A DNA stretch of 64,000 nt from Podocnemis expansa (GCA_007922195.1 ML682013.1:21144645-21208644), one strand, 5' to 3'; shown: positions 47,701 to 59,669, counted from the stretch's first letter. The notes: generated by a model not told the origin, from the letters alone. Numbers and translations: made by a program.

Positions 47701-49447
47701 ACAAATAAAAAAGGAAAAAGTGCCTGGGGCCCATGTGAAAACAAGCCAATCAAAGGCCACCTGGGACTAAGTCAGCTAAAGGCCAGCGTTCTGAATGACT
47801 GAAAATGAGTGGGCTGGGAGGGAAAGAGGCAGGAGCCCAGCCTGGCTGCCTGTGACTAAGACTGATTTTTTTTTCCCTGCCCCCAGGAGGTACAGGAAGG
47901 AGAAAGAGAGTGGAGTGAGGGTAGGAGACAGCGTGGGGAAGGGGACCCCACAGGGCAGAGAAAAGGGAAGGTGTCAGAGAATCTGTGGGGTTGGGGAATG
48001 GAAACAGGAGCCCACGCCACTCCGAACATGGGAGGGAGAAGGGTTGGGGAGTCCATGCAGCCCCAAGGCCCATGACAGTTGTCCTGCTTTCCAGTGTGGA
48101 AAGTATTATGAGGAAAGTATTTCACTGTATCCCTTCCCATGCCAACCCCCTTATATACTTGGCCAGATACTGTTTATATAGGAAGTGAAGGAGGGGCCTA
48201 GCCCCACTCTCTATCCCTTCCCTGTTTACTTGCTGATATCAGAGAGTATACAGAGACTTGGACCCATGATCCAGGAGGAATTTACCACCACAACAGAGTG
48301 AGGTATCATAAATCCACACACAGCCCAGTAAGATATGAGCATGGTCATGTTGTTGCATCTGTGAATATATTTTGAAATTATATTCATTTTAAAAATACAT
48401 GGTAGAGAATACAATCTTCTTTAGTATTGTGCTTCATGGAATGTTAGTTGCTTTAAAATGTGCCTGACACTTGGCAGGGCTTGAAAAATTTAACAAATAC
48501 AGTCCTAGCTGGGGGACTAGATCTGGTAGCCAAAAGCAGATACATAAGACAACGAGACAGCGTGGGTTATTAGGCAGATCCAACGATAACACGCTGTGGA
48601 GATGCTGTACTCTTCTAATTACAGCAGGTGCTAGGAAGAGAGGATGCAAACTGAGCTGTCTGTGGACCCTGTCTGTGGGTGGCTCTGTTTCATATATTTC
48701 TAGGTAGTAGTTGTCCTGTAAAATTGGAAGCTCACCCCTTCTAGCTACTGGAAAGGAGAGAGAACTTTCCTTTCTTCACTCCCTGTTTAAGCTCACTGCA
48801 TTGCAACAACAGTAGAGTCTTTTTTTTTTTCCCCCCGCTTGTTGAGGCGTAGAGGGATCTGAGAAGAGGGAGGAGAAAAGGCTCTTCTACTTGCTCTCTT
48901 TCGTATTCTTCATTTTTGGATTTCATCCCTGGTGGATAACTTAAGTGTCTGCTTTTATTGCTTTCCCATATATTTCCTGTCCGCAGGGTCCTGAATAGCT
49001 TCAGTTACATTGATGAGAGATGTGTTAATTTCATTTTAACATTTGGCAAAGTTACAAGCAGTAACATAAGTACTGGTCTGTCTGCCTTGCAGATTCAGGA
49101 AGTCTGAAATGCATCAGTTCAAATTTGGAAGGATGTTATCACATCTATAAAGGCTAGAAACTTTTTAAAAAAAAATTAAACTGTCCAGAAGTTGTTGCAT
49201 CAGGCAACTCTACTCTCCAGGGCCACTTTTCCACTTGGCCTTAATGAGCGAACAAGTGGATTTTTCAAGTTCTGTATTTGGTACTGCATTAAGAAAAATC
49301 CCGTGATTAGCTCTTTAGTGTATTTGAGTCAGCCCATAACTCTGTAATTTTCATTAAACTTGCTTGTTCAACACATTCCGTTTCCCTATTGCATAAAAGT
49401 TAAATAGCAAGGAGCACTGATTAACTGCCGTTTAACATCTCTTTCAG
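47701..49447. other. End of DOCK4 intron 1
   Basis: 47780-48130 is GC-richer and purine-biased, probably repeat-derived. 49150-49447 leads into the exon 2 acceptor; no other feature. Confidence 0.5.
48820..48836. repeat. T11-C6 tract
   Basis: Eleven T followed by six C. Confidence 0.9.
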
Positions 49448-49531
49448 TGATAGCTAGTTTTCGAGGAACAGTCCCACATGGCTTGTCATTGGAGATTGGA
49501 GATACAGTACAAATACTAGAAAAATGTGATG
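49448..49531 (+). CDS. DOCK4: DOCK4 coding exon 2 (SH3 domain, first part)
   Basis: DOCK4 is a large atypical guanine-nucleotide exchange factor that activates Rac (and is reported to act on Rap1) with ELMO partners at the cell cortex. This 84-base exon enters after the first base of a valine codon and encodes IASFRGTVPHGLSLEIGD and then TVQILEKCD plus one base of a glycine codon. This is the first half of the N-terminal SH3 fold, roughly residues 13-41. The acceptor is a pyrimidine-rich tract ending in CTTTCAG at 49441-49447; the donor is a strong GTAAGT. ASFRGTVP and ILEKCDGWYRG separate it from DOCK3, which I recall as having CSFRGSVP here. The histidine after P is tyrosine in human DOCK4 as I remember it. 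Exon numbering assumes one short upstream exon for the first 12 or so residues, which is outside the window. Confidence 0.93.
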
Positions 49532-51439
49532 GTAAGTACACAGGTTAAAACTCTCATTTGAATGAATCATTGCTGTGCTGATGTGAATTTGAGTCCCATT
49601 GCTCTTTCTTTCATTTTAAAATGTAAGTGAAGCAAATATGTGCATCATTTATGGTAGCATATGTTTAGGCTTGGAAAAATTGATTTGTAAAATTCTAATG
49701 TCAGCAAATGTTAATTTAACTGTGCACAGTCAACTGATAAGTACTTCTATTGATAAGAATTGATTACATAATCCCAATTGTACATACAAAATGGGGTTTA
49801 AATTAGCTGTTACCACCCAAAAAAGAGTCAGAGGTTACCCAATGAAATTAATAGACAACAGGTTTAAAACAAAAGAAAGTAGTTCTTTACACAGCTCACA
49901 GTCATCTTGTGGAATTTGTTGCTGGGGGTGCTGTGAAGGCCAAAATTATAACAAAGTTCAAAAAAGAATTAGGTAAGTTCATGGAGGATAGGTCTATCAG
50001 TGATTATTAGCAATGATGCTCAGGGATGCAATTTCACATTCTGGGTGTCCCTAGCCTCTGATTGCCAGAAGCTGGGCGTGGAGGGCAGAATGGATCACTA
50101 GATGATTACCTGTTCTGTCCATTCCCTTTGAAAGGCCCTGGCACTGGACACTGTCAGAAGACAGGATACTGGAGCCAGATGGAACATTGGTCTGACTCAG
50201 TATAGCAGTTCTATGTTCTTACAAAAGTTATATGTAGACAAAGTAAGGAAAAATATGCTTCTTGAGAACTTATTAGAATTTTTGATTTTAAGGATATTGC
50301 TTTGTATATATTGGCATGTAATGATGACAATTTATTTTTTAATAGTGAGAATGCTTTTTGAATTTCAGTGTCTGCTATCATTAAATAATATTGGCTGAAT
50401 CCCATAAGTTCTTACAACTCTGAAAATTTAAATAAAAACAGTTTAAAAACATAATTTTGAGCAACTCTGAAAATTTAATATTCTGTCTAAAATGCTTAAA
50501 ATAAACATTGATATTATCCATCAGAATTATAATAAACAAAAATTAAATTCTGCCAGCCAACATAAATTTCTGTATGCCAAAGAAATTCTGATCCCTAGGT
50601 TTGATCTGTGTAACTGTATTCTTTTTTGTTGCTTCTCCGTGTTTAATTAATATCAAGGGAGAAAAATAATTGTTCCACAGCAGGGAGGTCTCATTGTAAC
50701 TTTTCTTTTTGCTCTCAGTTTTTGCCAGGGAAGCTTGATTTTCAGCAGGAGACTTTAAAACTTCATGCCAAATCACAAGTTTAAAGATCTCTGACCTACT
50801 TCTGATTTGATACAGAGGCTACAGAGATAAAAATAAATTTCAGGCTTGGTTTTAATTTATGTACAGAACTACAATAAAAGAAATTTCTTCCACAGAATTT
50901 CCTTAACATCCTCCCTAAAGTCAGACTTTCAAAGCTATATTTTTGTTGTGTAATGTAACACATATTTGTTATCATAGAAGTGGGGGTGTCAAACTGCTGA
51001 TCTGGTTAGTCAGAAATTATTAATCTTTGTTACAAAATACATTAACTATTTTACTTTTTTTTTTAATTTGGTGCATTAGAATTTTAAGTATAACAATGTA
51101 GCCAATAGGCCTAGCCTGTGCAGTATAATAGTAGTTCATGCTACCATCTACCTTTAGTATTTGGCATGTTGCCTGTACAAAAATAAAATCAAGGTGTATT
51201 ACTGACACCAAGTTGGAGAATATAGCAGAAAATAAACATGAGGTGATTTAAGCTGATGCTTTAGTGAGTTACACAAATATTTTTCAATGCATAGAATTTA
51301 CTCAAAATGACTTTAGTCTATTGCAGTGTGGTGTGTAATAGAACCACATCAGTCCAGGAGAAAAAATGTAAACAAGTTTTGAAAATGACAGCAGTTTTGT
51401 TCACATGTTTAAAAAAACAAAAATATTATTTCTCCACAG
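49532..51439 (+). other. DOCK4: DOCK4 intron 2
   Basis: GT-AG intron of 1,908 bases. It contains a CR1 3' end at about 49790-50222; the rest is AT-rich sequence without a feature I recognise. Confidence 0.88.
49790..50222 (+). mobile_element. CR1-like LINE 3' end
   Basis: Contains the end of CR1 ORF2 (GYPMKLIDNRFKTKE near 49833-49877, then a TTCAAAAAAGAATTAG stretch) and a 3' untranslated part ending TTCTATGTTCTTA near 50222, a CR1 subfamily tail. It shares blocks with 23978-24150. It lies in sense orientation 258 bases after the end of DOCK4 exon 2. Confidence 0.8.
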
Positions 51440-51480
51440 GCTGGTACAGAGGATTTGCCTTAAAAAACCCAAATATCAAG
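51440..51480 (+). CDS. DOCK4: DOCK4 coding exon 3 (SH3 domain, middle)
   Basis: A 41-base micro-exon that completes the split glycine codon and then encodes WYRGFALKNPNIK, ending exactly on a codon boundary. WYRG is the conserved SH3 tryptophan motif that lines the proline-peptide groove; in DOCK proteins this SH3 domain contacts ELMO and takes part in autoinhibition. The acceptor is TTTCTCCACAG at 51429-51439 and the donor is GTAAAA, weaker than that of the preceding exon. The open frame reads through on both sides by chance, so exon limits rest on the splice sites and on frame continuity with 49448-49531 and 53191-53246. Confidence 0.93.
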
Positions 51481-53190
51481 GTAAAAACCCAGATGTTTTA
51501 ATTCTTTGACAGTATTATGAATTCAGTCAACCATGTTCATATCTGAATGCCATAGTTTGATAAGATATTAAAACATTTAATGTTACATATTTTAACCAAT
51601 ATTGGCAGAAGTATCTTTGATCATTGATTGCATTTTTAAAAAATGTTCTCATGTTAATACTCTGAGCATCTTGGAAGTCAAGACCTCTTGGCAAAACTAA
51701 CTTATTTAGGCAAAATCAGTTAAGCTTGGGAGCTTGAGGAAGAGGTAAATTAAAGTATAGAGAGGTGGTAGCCATGAATGCCTGGTAAAAACTGTGTTGA
51801 TGAGATACTTTGAGTTTAACATGTAGACTCAGTGTAGCCTCAGCGCCAATTCAGGGGCTCTCAAACTTTTCTTTTCCTTGGGACTTCTTTGAAAATATTT
51901 CAGGCTGTAATGACTTAACTCCCTTTCTCCCCCAAAGTGATGACCTGCCAACCTTACTAGCATGCCTATAGGCTGACAGCTCACTGCCACTCCTCCTCAC
52001 CCCATAATATCCTAATGATATCCTGAAAGGTCATGGCTCCCAGTGTTCGAACCTGACTAGGTATCTATTATACTTCTTGCAAATGTACATTACATGCATA
52101 TGACACTCTTTAATGCTAGTAAAAGTCATGATGCTAGAGTGAGATGTCTTATTCTTCCTAGCTTTTATAGTTTTTTTGCAGGAAAATAGGTTCAGAATTA
52201 GACTTCAGTGCTGTTGTGTTCTCATTTTTGTATCTTAATCTGTTTTGTAAGACATTAGCAATTACATGCTTACTGTCAGTGTTAGTGTGTATCCTGTCAA
52301 ATGTGTCAAAAAAAGTGATGAATGGACCATCCTAAGGACAATTAAAACTCTGTAAGGAAATGAGCAAGCCATTTGTGCAGTGTTGTTACCTTCTGTGGAT
52401 GAAAGTGATTTTTTGAAAGCAACCTTGGAAACAAGTCTTCATGAAGGCAGCATGGTTTGTTAGCTTTGGTCTGATAGGATTCTTCCCCTAGCTTCTTTCT
52501 AGTTCATAACAAAATGAGGCACCATAGTTCCCATCTGAACAATTTTTGTAAAGCTAGCAACACTGTCCTTTTTGAAAAAATCATCATGGCTTCTGTTGAC
52601 ATTGTTCCTTTAGGTCAGCTTGGTTGCTTTTGTTTACACCCAACTTGTGAATTACAGAGCTGAATGGAGTGCTAGGTGGTAGTGTATTCTTCTTCCTTGC
52701 TAGCAGAGAATTCTGTAGTCTAGAGCAGTTCCCAAACAAACAGTGGAATCTCTAAAAACACAATGCTTTGAAAATCCATTCCAAATGCCAATTTAAGACA
52801 CTATATAGATAAACATTGGCCACAGAGTGTCCCCTTAAAAAATGAGAACTTAGTAAAAATGTCAAATCTCAAAGAGCTATGCTGCAATGCTCTAAGATTC
52901 TACATTCATTTTTAATTTCTAATTTACCAAAATATGGAGTTAGTAATTAAAAGTTTTGGTTTTGTATTTGATTTGTGGTCCTTTTTGAAGCTTCATTTAT
53001 TTAAATACATATTACATACAGCAAACAGTAGCAATGGAGGGTTTCAGTGTTGTGAACAGTGTCACTGATGAAGGATTCTTTTTCTATAGGGTGCAAAGTT
53101 TTCTCTGAAAGAGTCTAAACCAAGGGTCTCTCTTAACAGTAGGCAACCTGTTAAAACTTTGTGGATTTATTAAACTATTTTCTTTTTCAG
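51481..53190 (+). other. DOCK4: DOCK4 intron 3
   Basis: GT-AG intron of 1,710 bases. A hAT-like fragment lies at 51852-52055; otherwise AT-rich with no recognised feature. Confidence 0.88.
51852..52055. mobile_element. hAT-like fragment
   Basis: Starts CAGGGGCTCTCAAACTTTTC, the typical end of a hAT-Charlie-like family, followed by decayed body sequence (GACTTCTTTGAAAAT). The other end is not recognisable, so the right limit is approximate. Confidence 0.6.
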
Positions 53191-53246
53191 GGTATATTTC
53201 CATCCAGCTATATTCACTTGAAAAATGCATGTGTTAAGAACAAAGG
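53191..53246 (+). CDS. DOCK4: DOCK4 coding exon 4 (SH3 domain, end)
   Basis: A 56-base exon encoding GIFPSSYIHLKNACVKNK plus two bases of a glycine codon. G-IFPSSY-HLK is the last beta strands of the SH3 domain (the ALYDY-type PxxY end). The isoleucine in SYIHL is valine in human DOCK4 as I recall, a conservative change. The acceptor is a long T-rich tract, TTTTCTTTTTCAG, ending at 53190; the donor is GTAGGT. A second GT lies four bases further on, but only the first keeps the frame with the next exon at 55717. Confidence 0.92.
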
Positions 53247-55716
53247 GTAGGTAGTCATTTTGTGTTCAGCTATTTAAGGAGGCTAAGAAAAAGGATGTGA
53301 AGTTGTACAGAATGTTATAACGAGGCAGCTTTTCAGGCAGGATGAAGTGATTATTTTCACTTATGTCTAACATTGTAAAACCTCTGCATACTGCCCTGAA
53401 GGATTAAAATGAATATCCTTCACCAGCCTGGCACTTTCATTTAAGCATAAGGTAGAAGTCATTTATTCTAAAAATACATAGGGCAGAAATGGGGAAATAA
53501 TTTCTGTGTTGTCTATCATATGCAGAGAAGAATTACTTCTTATAGCTACTGGTGTTGATCAGACTAAGTGTTGGCTCTCTTACTTAAACACTGTAATAGT
53601 TCTCTACAGGGTTCTACACAGAATAGTCTGTTAGCCATTGCTGATCAATGCTCATTTTATTTAGGATGATAGCTGCTTAATGGCAGAACTAGGTTGCCAT
53701 TACTTAAAACAAACTCCGGGCATTCACAGAACTTTTAATAGGATGTTTTCAAGTCAATGTATGGCTTATTACAATTTTTACAAATCTAAAATTAATATTT
53801 TTTCATATTTTGTTTTTAAATTACAATTAAACAGGTTTAGTTTTGGTTGTCTGCTAGTCTGCATTCATTATCCAAAGCACAGTTATTAAAAAAACAAGAT
53901 GTTAGAATCTTTGAATTTTTAAGACTAATTTGTAATGAGTGATGTTTGTTTTTGAGATATAACTTTTTAACATTTAACAAAATTCCACTTAAAATATCTA
54001 GTTTAGCAGTGATTATGATGTGCCCACAGTCTTTCTTAGGTGTCTACACAACTCCTGGATATTTATTTTCTAGAACTGACCCTTGTTTGTTACATGTATT
54101 GATAAGAAGAATGATTAATTGAAATTAGCACAAACTAATATGGAATTACTCACCAAGGAAGAGTTTTTTGTTTCTAGGGCTGTTTTGAACTGAACAGACC
54201 TGGATTGCATGTAGAACACAAACACTTGAAGGTTTAAGACTACATCTTCCTTAGTTAGTAAGAAGGGCAAAGCTCCATGGCTGGCAAAGAAAATCCTCCT
54301 GTTTGTCTTCCTTTAAGAACTGGAAACTTACTCTGAACAAGTGAAATTGAATTCCTTATTGCCTAATGAAAAACCCACTGCCTGCTACACTTCTAAATTT
54401 TTATGCTGCCTCTGCTCAGCCAGTTATGTCATTCATTAGAGTTGGTTGAAAATTTTCCATTGAATTGTTTGTGGACAGAATGTTGGGTGTTTGACAAAAT
54501 AAAACTCTTTGTCAAAAGAACACAAAAATGGCTCCGTGTGGAAAATTTCAGACGCTTCATGACCCTATTTTCCTGTATACCAGTGGCTCACAGCCCATGG
54601 CCCATGGGTTACTTGCAGCCCAATCAGCACATACTTGTGATCCATGTGACGTCCTCAGGGCCATAGAGGTAAATATATTGTGTGGATACAACCCATATAA
54701 CATAGACAGCTGCATATGTGAACCACAGTGGTAAATAGGATGAGAATCTCTGCTCTAGGGGATGTGTTCTGTAGGCAGATTACCTATCCCATGATGCTGT
54801 TTGGCTTGGGAATCACGTGATGCACCACAGCAACTCCACAAGAGGGGAATCTGTGGTATATCGTGGAAGAGGTAGTTCAGCCAAGAAGCCAGGCCATAGT
54901 GGAGAATGGAGGCTTGAGCACAATCACAAATTGAAATTTACAACTGAAGAACTTTGATTTCCTGTGGGAATTTTTTGGGGGTTGTATTTGCATTGGTGTT
55001 TTCTGTGAGTGGTGGGAGACAGTTTTCCAACCAGCTCTATTGTTCAGGAGTAATGCACATAATTAACTGGTTGTTGCAGACAGACACTTCCTCTTCCAAA
55101 TTACAGCTGATCCTCCAGTGTGTGTCCTGTTTTTACATCAGTGTAACTCTGAGTTAATGGAGCTACACTAGTGTAAAACCAGTGCACCACAACAGAATAT
55201 TTTGCTTGCAGACATATTTGACAACCATACTCAAGATTGTTTGTCCTTGGACAAGAATAAGTCAATTTAATGCGTTTTCTTAGTCCTGGCAAAGGCGTAA
55301 CAACCCTTGTTTCCACAATGAGTGTCCTGGCTAGTTTTCTTTCTTGAGTCCTTGCTTCTGATCCATCCCCTCTTTTTATAGGAGTTGCATTTTTGGAGTC
55401 ATGTATAAAAACAGGGAAGCATGTGCACTTGTATAGTAACTAAACTGTAGTAAGGCTTGCAATTTTTCCTTTTAAATCAGAAGATGTTTACAAAAGTGCT
55501 TGAAGGAATTATGTTGACATAAAATTCTGCCGTCTTTGAAGACAATGGCAGAACTCCCATAGACCAGATCTTCACCCCATGACTTTTACAAATAAAAGGA
55601 AAGAAGTCTTGTGGAGATTAATAAATATCAACTTTCATAAGAGAGGATTTATATTAGCAACAGTAATGTCGTTTATATTGTTTGTGTAATGTCATACATT
55701 CTTCTGGATGCCACAG
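53247..55716 (+). other. DOCK4: DOCK4 intron 4
   Basis: GT-AG intron of 2,470 bases. A hAT-like MITE lies at 54581-54752. Nothing else is recognised; 55132-55200 vaguely resembles old amniote repeats. Confidence 0.88.
54581..54752. mobile_element. hAT-like MITE
   Basis: Starts CAGTGGCTCACAGCCCATGG and ends GATGAGAATCTCTG, imperfect inverted ends. The interior (GCCCAATCAGCACA, then ATATTGTGTGGAT) fits a known turtle-type repeat as I recall it. The flanking 8-mers match poorly. Confidence 0.6.
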
Positions 55717-55813
55717 GCAGTTTGAAATGGTTATTCCAACAGAAGACTCCGTTATCACAGAGATGACATCGACTTTAAGAGACTGGGGGACAATGTGGAA
55801 ACAACTTTATGTG
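55717..55813 (+). CDS. DOCK4: DOCK4 coding exon 5 (post-SH3 segment)
   Basis: A 97-base exon that completes the glycine codon and encodes QFEMVIPTEDSVITEMTS followed by TLRDWGTMWKQLYV, ending on a codon boundary. This is the linker from the SH3 domain into the N-terminal helical region that packs against ELMO in DOCK-A/B family proteins. The E-D-S-V-x-T-E-x-T-x-TL pattern is shared with DOCK3, but residues such as RDWGTMWKQLY fit DOCK4. The acceptor is CCACAG at 55711-55716 with only a modest pyrimidine tract; the donor is GTAAAT, the least consensus-like of the set. Confidence 0.92.
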
Positions 55814-57089
55814 GTAAATATTATATGACATTGCCTTGCTTGAATGAAATTTAAAATAGATTCTGTCATCTTACAAATAATAAAATTAAATATGTTGTGC
55901 TTAGGGGGGAAAAAAAAGGAAAGAGTATTCTTTCCAAGATAGTGTTTGTGTGGGTTATTCTTCCCTGGTAGGATTTATTTAATCCTCTTTTCCTTGTTTT
56001 ATTTTTTCTTCCTTTTTAATCCAATAGTTACAGCTTTTTGCCAGAGACTAACTAGAACATCTGCTCACCATGTAATTGATAGTAACCCAGAAGAATAAAT
56101 GGGAATGACATAACTTGTTACCTAAGTCTCTAGATTTAAACATGCTAAGATTTGGGAGCTGTGACTTCAGGTTCCTGAATGGCAATATTAACATAGTTAT
56201 TAAAATATAAAGACAAAAACCAAAAAAAAGAGCAAGAATGAGAAGATCAAATGATTATTTTTTCAAATATAAAGAATGAGATACGATAAGCAGTAACAAA
56301 ATCATGGGGAAAATAGTAATGACAACGAAGGTAACATAAAAGAACTGCAGTCTCCATCCATAATATAAATCAAACAAGGAAGTAAAATGCCACAGTTAGT
56401 TGCAGCTATTGTAGGGAGAAAAGAAGTGGGAGGAAAAACAACTTTCCAGTATTGGATACCTTTAAAATAGCTGTAACTTAGACATGACTTTAAGTTTACA
56501 ATGGGAATTACATTTTGGACAGATTTTTTTAAAATAAAATTGTTTGATAGACAAAAGTCAAGCAGCAACAAGCCTGACCTTGAACCTCTTGCTGAACAGC
56601 CAGTGGAGGGAAAGCAGCTTGATCCTTAGGAAAATGGAGCATATGAATGTTTTGCACAAAGTAAAAGCTTAATTGCCAAGCTGAAACAATGACACGTTGC
56701 CAGACAGAAGAGATATAATTAGAAGTATACGTACTGAAAGCTGTCAATTATGTAAGTACAGCATATAAGTTAGTTTTAAAAATATTGATGGGATGGGAGA
56801 GAACAACTTTTATTTTGACTTGCTACACCTTTTCATGTCTTCTGTATTAGCCATTACCAATTTTTGTTGTTTGAGTCATTTTGTCTTAAAACTCTGCAAA
56901 CTCAGCATGGGTGGTCTGTGATCTGAGAGGCTTACAGTCCAGTTGAAAGGGTTAGAAGGAAACCAACCCTGATAAATCACTTTGGAAGTCTGATTATAGA
57001 TTAAGTCCAGCCTCTGAGGCGAGGCATCCGTTCTCACTTACCTCACCACCTCCTGAGTAGATCCCCACTTCACCAATGCATTTGATTTA

Positions 57090-57185
57090 AGATCATCCCT
57101 GTCATGGCACTTAAGCATAGCTCAAGTTCCATTAAAGTGGTGTTTAAGCACGTGCCTAAAGCTAAGCATGTGCTTAAGGGTTTTG
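57090..57185. repeat. Palindromic MITE-like repeat (CTTAAGCA type)
   Basis: CACTTAAGCATAG on one side and AGCATGTGCTTAAGGG on the other, with GTTTAAGCACGTGCC between, fit a widespread sauropsid repeat rich in TTAAGCAC motifs. Confidence 0.5.
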
Positions 57186-57927
57186 CTGAATAAGAATAAA
57201 CTGCTGATCTGAAGTCCAATTAAGGAAAGGATTATAGTTGTGGAAAGGAGGTTGACTAGAAGGAAAATAGTTACCTATAATTTTTAGCATGCTCCATCCA
57301 TTTCTAGAAAATCTATTGAAACTTTACTATTGAAAGTCTGGAGGAAAAAAGTCTGAAAAGAAGTTTTAAAGTTGTAGTAGTTCAAGAATTTTGTCCGTAT
57401 TTCCAAACAACCTTGTCCCACAAACTCCAGAGTCACTTGGTTAACTTTGTTAAGCAAAAATACCCTGACCAATACTGCAGTATATGTATTTAGCAAAAGT
57501 GTTTCTTTGTTAACTTTGTTTTGGGGAGCAAGATTAGCAGCTTCCATTCATTCTTAATCTGTCATTCAGGGCTGATGCTTCTTTATTTAAAATTGTTCAA
57601 CCCCTCTTCCTAGATTTATTACTTGCTAAACTCCCACAAGTGAGAATAGGCAGAGGCTACTTGAAGAAAGGAAGATTTGTCCGTACCCAATGTTTTTCTA
57701 GCTGAACCTCTGAATATTTACCCCTATCCACTCCTTCCCTATTCCTTCGGAGTCTCAGGTTAGGAATTCCTGAATTAGTGAGAGAACCGATGGTTGGTCC
57801 AAACCATTCCACCATCCCCTCAGAATGGAGAGGGTGGGGCTATGCTTTCCAGAAGGTTTTGGAAGGTCTCAGCATAGACTTCTTGATCCCACAAGTGGAG
57901 GATCGTCACAAAGAATTCTGATTTCAA

Positions 57928-58049
57928 GTAAAACAAACAAGGAGTCCTGTTGTACTTTTAAAGACTAACAAATTTATGTATTACGTGAGCTTTCATGGGA
58001 GGAAATCCCACTTCGTCAGATGCTTTGCAGATGGGGAACTTACAGAATA
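57928..58049 (-). mobile_element. Penelope-like element 3' terminal repeat with intact hammerhead-like core
   Basis: Minus-strand copy in DOCK4 intron 5. It contains AAACAAACAAGGAGTCCTG and AAGACTAACAAATTTATG on the + strand. The minus strand carries CTGACGA (58019-58013), a hairpin and GAAA (57994-57991). The last 20 or so bases of the family are missing at the left end. Confidence 0.8.
57991..58019 (-). ncRNA. Hammerhead-ribozyme-like core, copy in DOCK4 intron 5
   Basis: On the minus strand: CTGACGA (fits the CUGANGA box), then a stem AGTGGG paired with CTCCCAT around a short loop, then GAAA. This is the catalytic core and stem II of a hammerhead ribozyme in correct order. No clear stem III is seen before the candidate GUC/GUU cleavage triplet about 25-30 bases on. 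Small hammerheads with reduced stem III are described for Penelope-like elements and act as dimers. Antisense to DOCK4. Activity is not shown. Confidence 0.55.
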
Positions 58050-59277
58050 GAGGGAAATAGCCTTGATTTCTTTTCTGATTTAAGAATATTGGAGCACCAG
58101 AAGAATTCAGAGTGACTTATTTTGTTTTGTTTTGTCATTAAATAGAAACAAAACTTTTTTAAAAAAATCCAGAAGTGGCTGCAGGGACTTGCTTGTCAAA
58201 GAGTAAAGTAAGAATTGCAAACTCAGAAATGAGTCATTTTTCTTCTTGCTGTCAATTGTGCAGGTTAGTTCTCTATCAGCTGTAAAACAGCAGGCAATGG
58301 AAATGTGAAGAGAGATCATGCAAGGCAGGATTCTATAGAAGCAATTGGTCTCCTACATTTTTAAACAGATGGCACTACAGTTTATTTTTCAGCCTCAGTT
58401 TGGGTGCAATTGCCAATTGGTTTGGTGTGTTTTAATCTCGTATAGGACCCTATAAAAACGTGTGACTCGATTTGGAATTCTTCTGCTTTCCAAGTAACAC
58501 AATAGCAATTAAATTTGACAATGAAGCTGTAATGAAATTTTATGAACTACTTCTTAATTTTGAGACAGACTTCATTATTTAATGCAAGTCAAGCAAAGAG
58601 ATCTCCTTAAATAAGACTTCTGTACATAATTAATATGACAGGGATTTGGAATCTTCTTTTTTAGAAAGATATGTGAGCTCTAATTTCATAACATATATGA
58701 TTAGCTGAATTAATGTTTCACTGAATTGTCTGTAAATATGATTATTTTAAATGTACTTGCTTGTCAAGGAGCTTAGAATGATTCTTCATTATTTTTAACT
58801 CATCAGTGTCTTTGTTAATTTCTATTTTTCCAACATGGATTTTTCTGCTCATTTCCAATAAAAGTGGAGTGAATATATCTTGAGGAGTTTTGTTAATCTC
58901 CATTTCACTTCCCCCCCGCAAAAAACACAACAGAAAAGTCCACTCTTAAATTTGTAATTTTGTAGGCAAAAACAAATTAGCACATCAATGCATTCAATAA
59001 CATCAAAATAGCAGTGGAACTACGACACATCTGTGATCAAGCCTGTAAATAAGAGGGAATGAGCAGGAAGGTAAATGCCCAGCGGCCCAGTGATTTAAAA
59101 GGACTTTGGTGGATACGGGAATAGATACACATCCTCTTTAACTTCCTCCATGCCCTCCTTCCCCCAAGGCCCCTACCGTTTGTGTTCTCCACTGCTCACT
59201 TGAGCTGAGTTTATTATTATGTGCCATGGAGATTCCTAGGTGGCTAAGGAGATGAAATCTGTTTTGCTCCTGTTCTG

Positions 59278-59390
59278 TGTGTTCCCCATCTTCAAGTGTC
59301 TGAAGTGAGATTTTCTCCCATGAAAGCTCATGCAATAAATAAATTTGTTAGTTTTCAAAAGTGCCACCAAACTCTTTGTTTGTTCAGCTT
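59278..59390 (+). mobile_element. Penelope-like element 3' terminal repeat
   Basis: Contains TTCCCCATCTTCAAG, a damaged core (CTGA directly followed by AGTGAG, three bases lost), GAAAGCTCATG and TTTGTTAGTTTTCAAAAGTG. It ends at TTTGTTCAGC. Confidence 0.75.
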
Positions 59391-59440
59391 CCTGGGTTTC
59401 AGAAATCTCCCTAGGGAATCCACGGGAACCAGGAAGCTGA
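59384..59440. repeat. Perfect 12-base inverted repeat (hairpin)
   Basis: TCAGCTTCCTGG at 59384-59395 and CCAGGAAGCTGA at 59429-59440 with a 33-base loop, beginning at the very end of the PLE copy 59278-59390. Confidence 0.85.
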
Positions 59441-59669
59441 GTGACAGATACCACTTCCTGCTGCCTGGGAACTAGCATACACATAGTAAATCAGTAAAAA
59501 CTTCTGGTGGAAGCCCACTCAGACCTTAACTATCGCTTTCTAGGGGAGCAATGGATTTGTTTGCCCTGAAGCCCAGAATTGCTGTTGATGGACCTGGCTG
59601 TGAAGCATAAACATGGTTAATTTTAGTGGGTATTTTAATTTCTCAACAATCATGACAGCTGGAAAAAAC

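Larger units (their letters stand above)
1..49447 (+). other. DOCK4: Part of DOCK4 intron 1 (inferred)
   Basis: No exon of DOCK4 or any other host gene is recognisable here on either strand. Because the first visible exon at 49448 starts after about 12 codons, and DOCK4 has a short first coding exon and a long first intron in other amniotes, this stretch is read as the 3' part of intron 1. It holds only transposon remnants and AT-rich sequence. A distal promoter, enhancer or small non-coding gene inside it cannot be ruled out from sequence reading. Confidence 0.75.
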
